A stretch of 64,000 bases of DNA from JAKPAM01 sp047601745 (GTDB lineage: Bacteria > Pseudomonadota > Gammaproteobacteria > Burkholderiales > Burkholderiaceae_E), in assembly GCA_047601745.1 (NCBI GenBank), contig JASGIS010000001.1, positions 2,604,001 to 2,668,000 on the forward strand, in the 5' to 3' direction. Shown here one piece after another: positions 18,595 to 28,027 of the stretch (its first letter is position 1; every line of letters starts with the position of its first letter). The notes under the pieces are model-generated. The model made no database searches. It was not told the origin of the DNA and was given only the letters and a program-made list of their open reading frames with translations. A program made the position numbers and the translations under genes.

Positions 18595-20268
18595 GTGAAA
18601 TCCTACGAATACCGCGCTGCTGCAGTCCAGACTCTCGCCAAGGTCGGAGACGTGCAGGCGAATCTGGAGATTTGTCGACACTACGTCAAGGAAGCAGCAC
18701 GCCAAGGCGTCAAGCTGCTCGTGTTCCCCGAGTGCATGAGCGTGGGGTACCTGTATGACAACGTCGAGCATGCCCGCAAGATCGCCGAGCCCGTCGATGG
18801 TCCATTCGTCTCCGGCCTGGCGAAGATGGCCCGCGAGCACGACATGTTCATCGCCAGCGGTATGACGGAATGGGACGCGCAGAGGCAGAAGATCTTCAAC
18901 ACCGGCGTTCTCCTCGACAAGCAAGGGAATCTGGTCGTTCATTACCACAAGCAGTTTCTGACGACCCATGATCAGAACTGGTTCGCGTTCGGCGAGCGCG
19001 GCTTTCCGGTTGCGGAGACCGAACTGGGTCGTCTCGGCCTGATGATCTGCTTCGATGGCCGGATCCCCGAGATCGCGCGCTGCACGGCGCTCGGCGGCGC
19101 ACAGGTCATCGTCGACATGGCGAACTTCTTCCTTATCGACCAGGCTGACATGTGGCGTCCAGCCAGGGCCTACGAGAATGGCGTCTGGATCTGTGCTGCA
19201 ACGAAAGCAGGCCAGGAGCGCTCGATCTACTATCCGGGCGGCAGCATGGTCGTCGACCCGCGCGGCACGATTCGTTCCAAAGTGCCGTGGGATACGCACG
19301 GAATGGCCGTCAGCGAGATCGATCCGTCACTGGCCGATGACAAGGGCCTGCCGCTGGGCGGAGACAAGTTCGCCGACCGGCGTCCCGATACGTACTCGGT
19401 GTTGGTCGAGCCCTATGCCGAAACGGCGATCGCCGAGATCTGCGAGAAGTCCATCGTGCCTTCGGTCTCGGAGTTCAACATGGCGGCCGTGCAAAGCCAC
19501 GTCAGCGAACTGTCGCCGACCACCATCGAACGCGTCATCGAGCAGGTCAACGATGCGGCACGCTTCGGCATCCAGTTGATGGTCCTGCCGGAATATGTCG
19601 CTTCACCCAATTGGCGCATCGACGAGGCCGAAGCCCGACGATTGGCGGGGCTCCACTCCGATCTGATCAGCCGATTCGCGAAGCTGTGCGTCGCCAATCG
19701 ATGCATGATCCTCGTGCCGAACGTCGAACAGGTTGATGGGAAGCTCTACCCGGTATCGACGATGATCGGTCCGGACGGCAATACCCTGATGACCTATCGC
19801 AAGGTGCATCTGTTCGCCGACGAACGCGACTGGGCCAGCGCCGGCAGCGACTATCCGGTCGTCGAGACATCGATGGGCCGGATCGGCGTGATGATGGGAT
19901 ACGACGCCATGTTTCCCGAGGCCGCGCGCTGCCTCGGCAGCAACGGTGCCGACGTGATCCTTTGGCCGGCACGCCTGCAGCATCAGAACGAGCGCAGGTA
20001 TCTGGCTGTGCCGCGCGCGGTAGATAACCGCTGCGCCGTGATCATGGCCAATCGAGTCGACGCGCCGTATGCCGGTGGCAGCATGGTGGCGCAGCCGGTC
20101 CAGTTCCCGGTCTGGGACGTTGAGGCCGTCACGCCGTTCTACACCGATATGCACAAGGTGGTGTTCGACGTCGTCGAGTTGGGGGCTACCCGGCAGAAGA
20201 ACCTGATGCGCAACGTCCACATGTTCGCGAAACGCATGCCGCAGACTTATCGCGCATTGGTTCGATGA
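18595..20268 (+). CDS. Carbon-nitrogen hydrolase with two nitrilase domains, second one lacking the catalytic Cys
   Basis: GTG at 18595 with TGGAG upstream gives MKSYEYRAAAVQT and 557 residues; the normal single-domain length is 260-330. Domain 1 (about 1-290) has the full triad Glu46 (VFPEC), Lys119 (YHKQF), Cys152 (LMICFDGRIPE). Domain 2 (about 298-557) keeps Glu333 (VLPEY) and Lys403 (YRKVHLF) but has Gly435 where Cys is required (VMMGYDAMFPE). So domain 1 is probably an active amidase or nitrilase, and domain 2 a structural or regulatory pseudoenzyme. A DUF1097 membrane protein and a GlxA-type regulator follow on the same strand, suggesting uptake and breakdown of an amide, ureide or carbamoyl compound (inference). 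Confidence 0.92.
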   Translation: MKSYEYRAAAVQTLAKVGDVQANLEICRHYVKEAARQGVKLLVFPECMSVGYLYDNVEHARKIAEPVDGPFVSGLAKMAREHDMFIASGMTEWDAQRQKIFNTGVLLDKQGNLVVHYHKQFLTTHDQNWFAFGERGFPVAETELGRLGLMICFDGRIPEIARCTALGGAQVIVDMANFFLIDQADMWRPARAYENGVWICAATKAGQERSIYYPGGSMVVDPRGTIRSKVPWDTHGMAVSEIDPSLADDKGLPLGGDKFADRRPDTYSVLVEPYAETAIAEICEKSIVPSVSEFNMAAVQSHVSELSPTTIERVIEQVNDAARFGIQLMVLPEYVASPNWRIDEAEARRLAGLHSDLISRFAKLCVANRCMILVPNVEQVDGKLYPVSTMIGPDGNTLMTYRKVHLFADERDWASAGSDYPVVETSMGRIGVMMGYDAMFPEAARCLGSNGADVILWPARLQHQNERRYLAVPRAVDNRCAVIMANRVDAPYAGGSMVAQPVQFPVWDVEAVTPFYTDMHKVVFDVVELGATRQKNLMRNVHMFAKRMPQTYRALVR

Positions 20269-20272
20269 GACC

Positions 20273-20298
20273 GGTCTCCCCGGCCAGTCGGGGAGACC
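20273..20298 (+). terminator. Perfect 10-bp stem hairpin after the nitrilase gene
   Basis: GGTCTCCCCG, loop GCCAGT, CGGGGAGACC: a perfect 10-bp inverted repeat five bases after the nitrilase stop. No T-run follows, so it may stabilise mRNA or weaken read-through rather than stop transcription outright. Confidence 0.55.
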
Positions 20299-20334
20299 AC
20301 CCACTACCGAACCATTGGTTCCTGCCTTTTTACA

Positions 20335-20358
20335 GGCGCGGAGGGGATTCCCCGCGCC
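20335..20358 (+). other. Second GC-rich hairpin in the nitrilase-DUF1097 gap
   Basis: GGCGC at one end pairs with GCGCC at the other and GGGG pairs with CCCC around ATT, leaving a small bulge. It lies shortly before the DUF1097 RBS (CGGGAG) and could affect translation of that gene. Confidence 0.35.
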
Positions 20359-20383
20359 GCCCAACTGAATTCCGGGAGTACGC

Positions 20384-20887
20384 ATGAAAACGGTAGAAGC
20401 CTACACCGTCAGCATCGGCGGATTGGCGGTTCTGGACACCTATCTGACGGCCACTGTGATTCCTGTTCCGGTCTGGGTCACGTTTCTGGCCTGGGCGTCT
20501 TTCTTCGTCGTCGGGGCCACGAACCAGGCGCTGCTCAGAAGCGTCGCTTCGAATCTCTGCGGACTGCTGATCAGCTCGTTGGTTCTGATCGGGATTTCGC
20601 ATGGCACGGTCTCTCCCGTCGTCGTGGCCCTGGCAGTGGGAGCCGGGAGCGCGCTGATGGTGCAGGCATCGAAAGTTCCCGCACTGGCTGTCCTGCCGGC
20701 GATCGTCTGCGGTTTCGCCTCGAACGTCGGAACCGTCAGTGCCTCGGCCGTATCGCCTGCGGCGGCCGCACTGAACAATCCGATCTTTCTCGCCGCCGTC
20801 GCGCTGGTCATCGGCAACCTCTTCGGTTACGGCTCGGAGCGCCTGGCGAAGGCCCTCACCGGACCGCAGAGCCCGGTCACGCCATAG
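20384..20887 (+). CDS. DUF1097 family inner-membrane protein
   Basis: 167 residues, ATG at 20384, preceded by CGGGAG. It is almost wholly hydrophobic, with four or five membrane helices (for example VWVTFLAWASFFVVGA, LCGLLISSLVLIGI, VVALAVGAGSALM, FLAAVALVIGNLFGYG). The pattern, with a short N-terminal helix and FxAWxxFFxxGxxN, resembles DUF1097 / E. coli YcdZ (from memory). Function unknown; members are often near amidase or pyrimidine-catabolism genes. It sits between a nitrilase and a regulator gene, so transport or sensing of the nitrilase substrate is possible (inference). Confidence 0.75.
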   Translation: MKTVEAYTVSIGGLAVLDTYLTATVIPVPVWVTFLAWASFFVVGATNQALLRSVASNLCGLLISSLVLIGISHGTVSPVVVALAVGAGSALMVQASKVPALAVLPAIVCGFASNVGTVSASAVSPAAAALNNPIFLAAVALVIGNLFGYGSERLAKALTGPQSPVTP

Positions 20888-20987
20888 ACGTTCTGACCAT
20901 TGCGATCCGTACAATCGGATCCTTAAATCGGATCCTTATCTACCGGCGCCGAGTGGAACCGCCAGCTACGCGAAAGGGTACAACGTC

Positions 20988-21980
20988 ATGCAGCGGATCA
21001 GCGTCGCGTTGGTCGTCTTCCCGAACTTCCAGATGCTGGATGTCGCCGGTCCAGCAGACGCTTTCGGGGAGGTCAAGGTGCTCTCGAAAGGGGCGTTCGA
21101 ATATCAGCTGACGGTGATCGGCAATGCACGGGGGCCGATGCGTTCTTCGAGCGGCATCACCGTCATGCCGGAGCGAACCATCTTCGATCCCTGTCCTCAC
21201 TTCGATACGATCATTCTGGCGGGCGGACTGGGTGTCTTCGATGTGCTGGACGACACGCCGCTGTGCGACTGGCTGGTACGACAATCTCGGCAGTGCAGGC
21301 GTGTCGCAGCGATTTGCAATGGCGTCTTCGCGCTCGGGGCGGCCGGCCTGCTGAAGGGCAAGACGGTGACGACGCACTGGATGGATGCATCGAGACTGGC
21401 TCAGCAGTTCCCGCGCACCCGCGTCGAAGCGGACAGGATTTTTCTCAAGGACGGCAATCTGTACACCACGGCGGGCGTCACGGCCGGCATCGACCTCTCG
21501 CTCGTGCTGATCGAGGAGGACATCGACCGCAGGATGGCGCTGGATGTAGCCAAGTACCTGATCGTCTATCTGCGGCGGGCCGGCGGCCAATCGCAGTTCA
21601 GTCCGCTGCTGGAGACACAATCGACATCGGACTTCGGTGCGGGAGGTGCCCGCCAATATCTGCTCGACAACTTGAGCAAGAATCACTCGCTGGAGTCGTT
21701 GGCAGAACATCTCGGTATCAGCGCGCGCCAGTTGTCCCGGACTTTCTCGGGTCACCACGGGCTTGGCCCGATGGCTTTTCTCGAGGACGCGCGTATCGAT
21801 ACCGCGCGCCGCCTTCTGGAGACAACCGACATCACGTATCGCCAGATAGCCGAGAAATGCGGGCTCGGAGATTCGGAAAAGTTGCGGCGCGTCTTCGTGC
21901 GCAAACTCGGCGTTTCTCCGTCCGAGTATCGGAAGCGATTTCGATCGGGGCGCGACGAATGCTCGTCGGTGAATTCGTGA
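20988..21980 (+). CDS. GlxA-type AraC-family transcriptional regulator
   Basis: 330 residues. The N-terminal half is a DJ-1/PfpI amidase-like domain with VAAICNGVFALGAAGLLKGK; the Cys of AICNG is at the usual nucleophile-elbow position. The C-terminal AraC domain has two helix-turn-helices: SLAEHLGISARQLSRTF and YRQIAEKCGLGDSEKLRRVF. Regulators of this type sense small nitrogenous metabolites (for example ArgR, GbdR and CdhR in Pseudomonas; family knowledge). It lies 100 bp after the DUF1097 gene on the same strand and may activate this cluster. It has its own RBS, GAAAGGG. Confidence 0.9.
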   Translation: MQRISVALVVFPNFQMLDVAGPADAFGEVKVLSKGAFEYQLTVIGNARGPMRSSSGITVMPERTIFDPCPHFDTIILAGGLGVFDVLDDTPLCDWLVRQSRQCRRVAAICNGVFALGAAGLLKGKTVTTHWMDASRLAQQFPRTRVEADRIFLKDGNLYTTAGVTAGIDLSLVLIEEDIDRRMALDVAKYLIVYLRRAGGQSQFSPLLETQSTSDFGAGGARQYLLDNLSKNHSLESLAEHLGISARQLSRTFSGHHGLGPMAFLEDARIDTARRLLETTDITYRQIAEKCGLGDSEKLRRVFVRKLGVSPSEYRKRFRSGRDECSSVNS

Positions 21981-22017
21981 CCAGGCGTCGCGACACGCCG
22001 AAACGCGCGACCGGCGA

Positions 22018-22902
22018 TCAGGACCCGCCGACACCCGCCTCGGCCTCCGACCGAAGCCACGCCCTGAGGCTGTCCACCGCCGCGCCGGCGTCGGCGCGCG
22101 TGAACAGGCTGAAGCACGCGCCGGTCTCCTCGAAGCCCAGCGGCGCACTGAGCCGCCCGCTGCGGACGTCCTCCCGCACCAGCATCTCCGGAGCGATTCC
22201 GATGCCCAGCCCGACGGCCGCCGCCTCGAGCATGTGGCTCAACTGATCGAACTGCCGCGTCGTCGAACGCGCCTGGCCGAGGTCGAGACCGTGGACGGCC
22301 GCCCACTGCTCCCATGCGGTGATACGCGAGCTGGTCGACAGCAGCGGCTCTTTCAGCACATCGGCTGGCGTCTCGATCCGTCGGTCCCGCGCAGGCGAGC
22401 AGACCGGCCCGATCGCTTCCGGGAACAGCGGCGTGACGGCGAGTCCGGCGGGCGGATCCGTTTGCGCGACGATCAACGCGTCGACGGTCCGGCGCTCCAG
22501 CAGCGACAAGTCGGCCGCCGTCTGCAATCTGACCCGAAGCGCCGGATGCTCGCGCTCGAAGCGTTCCAGCCTCGGAATCAGCCAGTTCGACAGCAGGCTG
22601 GCCGGCGCGCCGACGACCAGTTCGGCCGATCGGCCAGGCTCGCGCAGCGCGACGCAGCGCTGCTCGATCAGGTCGAAGGCGGGCTGGCAGGCGCGCAGCA
22701 TGTCCTGACCTGCCGCGGTCAGCCGCACGCCATCGGAGCGGCGCTCGAACAGCTTGCACCCCAGCCAGCTCTCCAGCCGCCGGATCTGCTGGCTGACGGC
22801 GCTGTGCGACACGCGCAACTCGTCGGCGGCAGCCGAGAAGTTCAGGTGCCGGGCGGCGCTGTCGAAGCAGCGCAGCGCATTCATCGGGGGCAGGGCGCGC
22901 AT
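22018..22902 (-). CDS. trpI: LysR-family regulator, TrpI-like
   Basis: 294 residues, ATG at 22902. The winged helix-turn-helix at residues 10-65 contains CFDSAARHLNFSAAADELRV and SHSAVSQQIRRLE, and a LysR effector domain follows. It is divergent from trpBA with a 105-bp intergenic region, exactly the trpI-trpBA arrangement of Pseudomonas, where TrpI activates trpBA in response to indoleglycerol phosphate (established there). Name given on context; a GcvA-group regulator of other function is the alternative. Confidence 0.82.
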   Translation of the reverse strand: MRALPPMNALRCFDSAARHLNFSAAADELRVSHSAVSQQIRRLESWLGCKLFERRSDGVRLTAAGQDMLRACQPAFDLIEQRCVALREPGRSAELVVGAPASLLSNWLIPRLERFEREHPALRVRLQTAADLSLLERRTVDALIVAQTDPPAGLAVTPLFPEAIGPVCSPARDRRIETPADVLKEPLLSTSSRITAWEQWAAVHGLDLGQARSTTRQFDQLSHMLEAAAVGLGIGIAPEMLVREDVRSGRLSAPLGFEETGACFSLFTRADAGAAVDSLRAWLRSEAEAGVGGS

Positions 22903-23007
22903 CGACGAGATGTTAGAAAAATTAATACCTTATGGCAAAAAATCTTTGATTTATCGGAGAAAATCGTTTCGCTACGATAGCTGGCATCTGATCCTCTCGC
23001 TGATGTC
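22903..23007 (+). promoter_or_regulatory. AT-rich divergent promoter region of trpI and trpBA
   Basis: Unlike its surroundings the stretch 22910-22970 is AT-rich. It contains GATTT and AAATC arms separated by 8 bp (22948-22965), which fits the T-N11-A inverted repeat that LysR regulators bind. It lies about 43 bp before the trpB start. No single -10/-35 pair stands out clearly. Confidence 0.5.
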
Positions 23008-24212
<1,205 letters not shown>

Positions 24213-24216
<4 letters not shown>

Positions 24217-25016
24217 GCCGCTTGCAAACCGTCTTGGCCGGGTTGCGCACCGCCGGCAGGGCCGGCCTGGCAACGTACTTCACGGCCGGCGACCCCGGTT
24301 ATCGCGATTGCCTGGACCTGTTGAAGCGCTTGCCCGCCGCCGGCGCGGACGTCATCGAGCTCGGCATGCCGTTCAGCGATCCGCTCGCCGACGGTCCGGT
24401 GCTCCAGTCGGCCAACGAGCGCGCGCTGCGCGCCGGCCAGACGATGCGGCGGACGCTGGAAATGGTCGAAGCCTTCCGGGGTAATGATGACGACACGCCG
24501 CTCGTTCTGATGGGGTACTTCAACCCCGTGCTTCGATACGGTGTGTCCCGGTTCGTCGCCGACGCGGCGCGCGCCGGCGTCGATGGCGTGATCCTCGTCG
24601 ATCTGCCGGTCGATCATGCCGACGAGATCGACCGGCACGCGCGCGAGCACCGGATCGACATGATCCGGATGTCGGCGCCGACCACGCCGGACGATCGCCT
24701 GGACGCGATCCTCGCCAGCGCGAGCGGATTCGTCTATCACGTGATGCTGGCCGGGACCACCGGCGCCGCGCTGCCGCCCGACGAAGAGATCGCCGGGTCG
24801 CTGCGGCGGGTGACGGCGAGGGCGCGGCTGCCGATCGCGGCCGGCTTCGGCGTCCGATCGGCGCGGCAGGCGAGCGCCGTCGGCCGGCACGCGGACCTCG
24901 TCGCCGTGGGCTCGCGGCTCGTGCAGGTGTTGGCCGAAGAGGGCGCCGACGCGGCCGTCGAAGAGGTGCGCCGCTTATCGCAGGCGGTTCGGGCGGCGGC
25001 GAGAGCCGGGGGGTGA
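24213..25016 (+). CDS. trpA: Tryptophan synthase alpha chain
   Basis: 267 residues. Catalytic Glu49 (IELGMPFSDP) and Asp60 (PLADGP) are both present, and GFGVRSARQASAV is the phosphate-binding end of the TIM barrel. It cleaves indoleglycerol phosphate to indole and glyceraldehyde 3-phosphate and passes indole to TrpB. Translation is coupled to trpB through the ATGA overlap. Confidence 0.98.
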
Positions 25017-25041
25017 CTCACCAGCTCTCTGAGCGGCTGGA

Positions 25042-26007
25042 ATGGGCGTGAACGGGTGTGGAAAGGGTGATCCGGATAATTGGCGGGTCGCCACCATCGA
25101 GAGCATCGGCTCCTCGACCCGGATCGAGGGCAGCAAACTTTCGGACCGCGAGGTCGAACGTCTGCTTTCCAATCTGCAGATCAAGTCGTTCGAGACCTGC
25201 GACGAACAGGAAGTGGCCGGCTATGCCGAGGTCATGGAACTGGTGTTCTCTTCCTGGCAGGACATCGCGCTGACCGAGAACCATATCCGGCAATTGCATC
25301 GCGACCTGCTGGCCTACAGCGATAAGGACGCCTGGCACCGCGGCAACTACAAGACGACCACCAACAGCGTGGCCGCATTCGACGGGCACGGTAAGCCCCT
25401 GGGTATCGTGTTCGAGACCGCCACGCCTTTCGATACACCGCGCCTGATGACCGAACTGGTGGCGTGGTTCAATGAGGAACGCAGCACGGGGCGTCTGCAT
25501 CCGCTGTTGTCGATAGGCATCTGGGTCGTCGTGTTTCTGGAGATTCATCCGTTCCAGGATGGCAACGGCCGCCTGAGCCGGATACTGACCACGCTGCTGC
25601 TGTTACAGGCTGGCTACGCGTACGTGCCCTACAGCTCGCTGGAAAGCGTGATCGAGCAGAACAAGGAAGCCTACTATCTGGCATTGCGCCAGACCCAGGG
25701 CAGCATCCGCACCGACGCTCCGGACTGGCAACCCTGGCTGGTGTTCTTTCTGCGTGCGCTGTCCCAGCAAGTGCGTCGATTGGAGCGCAAGATCGAGCGC
25801 GAGAAGCTGGTGCTCGCCAAGCTGCCGGACCTGGCGTTGCAGATCGTCGAATTCACGCGCGAGCACGGGCGGATCACCATGGCCGAGGCCATCCGCTTGA
25901 CCGCCGGCAATCGCAACACGCTCAAGCAACATTTCCGCGCGTTGGTGGAGCAGGGGCATCTGGCCCAGCATGGTGGCGGGCGTGGAACCTGGTATCAGTT
26001 GCGCTGA
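25042..26007 (+). CDS. Fic family protein (probable AMP-transferase)
   Basis: 321 residues. The Fic core is HPFQDGNGRLSR (His169 catalytic). A self-inhibitory motif, S25-x3-E29-G30 (STRIEG), stands in the N-terminal part, as in class II Fic proteins that are held inactive until the glutamate moves. A winged-helix-like C-terminal domain (ITMAEAIRLTAGNRNTLKQH) suggests DNA binding or autoregulation. It lies only 25 bp after trpA on the same strand and may be read from the trp promoter. Targets are unknown; no toxin or secretion signal is visible. Confidence 0.9.
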   Translation: MGVNGCGKGDPDNWRVATIESIGSSTRIEGSKLSDREVERLLSNLQIKSFETCDEQEVAGYAEVMELVFSSWQDIALTENHIRQLHRDLLAYSDKDAWHRGNYKTTTNSVAAFDGHGKPLGIVFETATPFDTPRLMTELVAWFNEERSTGRLHPLLSIGIWVVVFLEIHPFQDGNGRLSRILTTLLLLQAGYAYVPYSSLESVIEQNKEAYYLALRQTQGSIRTDAPDWQPWLVFFLRALSQQVRRLERKIEREKLVLAKLPDLALQIVEFTREHGRITMAEAIRLTAGNRNTLKQHFRALVEQGHLAQHGGGRGTWYQLR

Positions 26008-26022
26008 GGTTCTTGCCCGTGT

Positions 26023-26889
26023 TCACAACCTGATTTCCACCACCTCGGCGCCGTCGAAAGCCGTGTCCTCGCCGCGCTCGCGCCAGCTATTCAGGTCGTC
26101 GATGCGCCGGGCGATCGTGGCGTCCCAGATCGAGAACGCGTCGCGGCCCAGCATCAGGCGTACCGGCGGCGCATCGCTGGCGACCACCTCCAGCATGCGC
26201 CGGGCCGCCTTGGCGGGGTCGCCCGCCTGCTTGCCGGTGGACGTTTCCAGATAGGTTTCGAACGGCTCGACCATCGGGCGGTAAGCCTCGATGCGCTGCA
26301 CCGGTCGCATGTTGACGTCGCCCGCGAACTCGGTGCGGAACGCGCCGGGCTCGACCAGCGTGACGTGGATGCCCAGCGGCCTGGCTTCGATGGCCAGCGC
26401 CTCGGTCCAGCCTTCGATCGCGAATTTGGCCGCGCAGTACGGACCGGCGGCGTTCATCGCCACCAGGCCGGCGATGCTGCTGACGGTCAGGATGTTGCCC
26501 GAGCCCTGCTTGCGCATCTGCGGCAGCACGGCGCGGCTCATCTCGGCGGCGGCGAAGAAGTTCAGCTCCATCTGCTCGCGCAGTTGCTCCAGGCTGAATT
26601 CCTCGCAGGCGCCGGCCACGCCGCGCCCGGCGACGTTGGCCAGCACGTCGATGCGGCCGAAGCGCGCCAGCGTGTCGGCGACGGCCTGGTCGCGCGCGGC
26701 GGCGTCGGTCACGTCGACGGCCAGCGGCAGCACGCGGTCTTCGTGGCCTCGCGCGATCGCCTGCAAGCGATCGAGACGGCGGGCGGTAATGACGGCGCTG
26801 TCGCCATCGGCGATGACGGCCTCGGCCAGCGCCTTGCCGAAGCCCGACGAGGCGCCGGTGATCAACCAGACTTTTCCGGTGTCGTTCAT
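26023..26889 (-). CDS. Short-chain dehydrogenase/reductase
   Basis: 288 residues. The classical SDR signatures are TGASSGFG (cofactor binding), NVAGRG, and YCAAKFAIEG with the catalytic Tyr/Lys. This sub-group (oxidoreductases of about 280-290 residues ending after the DxxxxW region) acts on alcohols or ketones with NADP(H), substrate unknown. It starts 7 bp after the stop of the hydrolase gene, so the two form an operon. An AraC regulator is divergent from that operon and probably controls it. Confidence 0.9.
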   Translation of the reverse strand: MNDTGKVWLITGASSGFGKALAEAVIADGDSAVITARRLDRLQAIARGHEDRVLPLAVDVTDAAARDQAVADTLARFGRIDVLANVAGRGVAGACEEFSLEQLREQMELNFFAAAEMSRAVLPQMRKQGSGNILTVSSIAGLVAMNAAGPYCAAKFAIEGWTEALAIEARPLGIHVTLVEPGAFRTEFAGDVNMRPVQRIEAYRPMVEPFETYLETSTGKQAGDPAKAARRMLEVVASDAPPVRLMLGRDAFSIWDATIARRIDDLNSWRERGEDTAFDGAEVVEIRL

Positions 26890-26896
26890 GTCGATC

Positions 26897-27835
26897 TCAG
26901 GCGCCCAGGTGCTTTTTGTAGAACGGCACCAGTTGCTCGATCGCCTGGCTGGTGGCCTCGGGTTTGTCGTACAGGTCGTAGTGACTGGCGCCGGCGACGA
27001 TCTGGATGCTCTTTTCGCTCGAGCGCGCGCGGCCGTAGAGCTCCAGCCCGTCGCGATAGGAGCCGAAGCCGCCCGGCACGCCGCCGATGACGATGTGCAG
27101 AGGCTGGGTCAGCAGCACTTCGGCGAAAGCGAAGGCGTCCCAGCCCACTGCCGCGCCGGTGCTGGTCAAGCGCAGCTTGTTCGGCGAACCCGGCTGCTGG
27201 CCGCGCGGCGTCGTGTAGTACTGCACGGCTTCGACGATGTCGATGTCGTCGAGGCCCGCCTTCGCGCGGTCCGCTTCGGAGCCCGGGATGTAGCCGACGA
27301 TCAGCGGCTCGGCGCCGCGCGCCTCGGCGGTGCGCTGCCTGGCGATGGCGTCCAGCGTCTTGATCGCGGCATCGGGCGTCATGTCGCCCTCGCGCATCAG
27401 CCGGCCATAGTTGGCGCCGACCACGGTTCCCACGGCCTTGTAGCGGCGCTCGGTCATCGCGGCGCTGACCGCATAGCCGCCGCCGCCGCACACGCCCAGC
27501 ACGCCGATCCTGTCCTCGTCGACGTAGGGCAGCGTGACCAGGTAGTCGACCGCGCAGCGGAAGTCCTCGACGCGCGTGGCCGGGTCTTCGAGAAAGCGCG
27601 GTTCGCCGCCGCTGGCGCCCTGGGTGGACGCATCGAAGGCCAGCGTGATGAAGCCGGCGCGGGTCAGCGCCTCGCCGTAGATGGCGCCCGAGGTCTGCTC
27701 CTTGCAACTGCTGATCGGGTGCGCGCAGACGATGGCCGCGTATTTCCTGCCGGGATCGAACCCTTCGGGCAGGCGCAACGTGGCCGCCACGTCCCAGCTC
27801 CGGTTCCTGAAGTTGATCGATTGCGTTTGGCTCAT
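26897..27835 (-). CDS. Alpha/beta hydrolase, dienelactone-hydrolase-like with a Cys nucleophile
   Basis: The open frame runs back to 28732, but ATG 27835, with AGGAG upstream, gives the expected N-terminus MSQTQSINFRNR and 312 residues. The nucleophile elbow is GVLGVCGGGGYA, placing Cys where most hydrolases have Ser, as in dienelactone hydrolases and the YcjY group. The catalytic His is likely in GASHYDLYD. It is first in a two-gene operon with an SDR. The divergent AraC-type gene at 28028 is the likely regulator. Confidence 0.85.
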   Translation of the reverse strand: MSQTQSINFRNRSWDVAATLRLPEGFDPGRKYAAIVCAHPISSCKEQTSGAIYGEALTRAGFITLAFDASTQGASGGEPRFLEDPATRVEDFRCAVDYLVTLPYVDEDRIGVLGVCGGGGYAVSAAMTERRYKAVGTVVGANYGRLMREGDMTPDAAIKTLDAIARQRTAEARGAEPLIVGYIPGSEADRAKAGLDDIDIVEAVQYYTTPRGQQPGSPNKLRLTSTGAAVGWDAFAFAEVLLTQPLHIVIGGVPGGFGSYRDGLELYGRARSSEKSIQIVAGASHYDLYDKPEATSQAIEQLVPFYKKHLGA

Positions 27836-28027
27836 GGAATGCTCCTGATGCAAAGAGGTGCGGATGACGGATGGGCCTCGTGGAACGGCGCGAGCTTGCC
27901 CGGAGCGACTTCGACCAGCCGCGATGATCTGCACGGGCTGGCTGTCCCCGGTAATGACTTTAGGGCGCGCGCCGCGAATGATCCATGCATTAAAGTACGA
28001 GTGTCTGTCGCAATCGTACGGAGTGTC

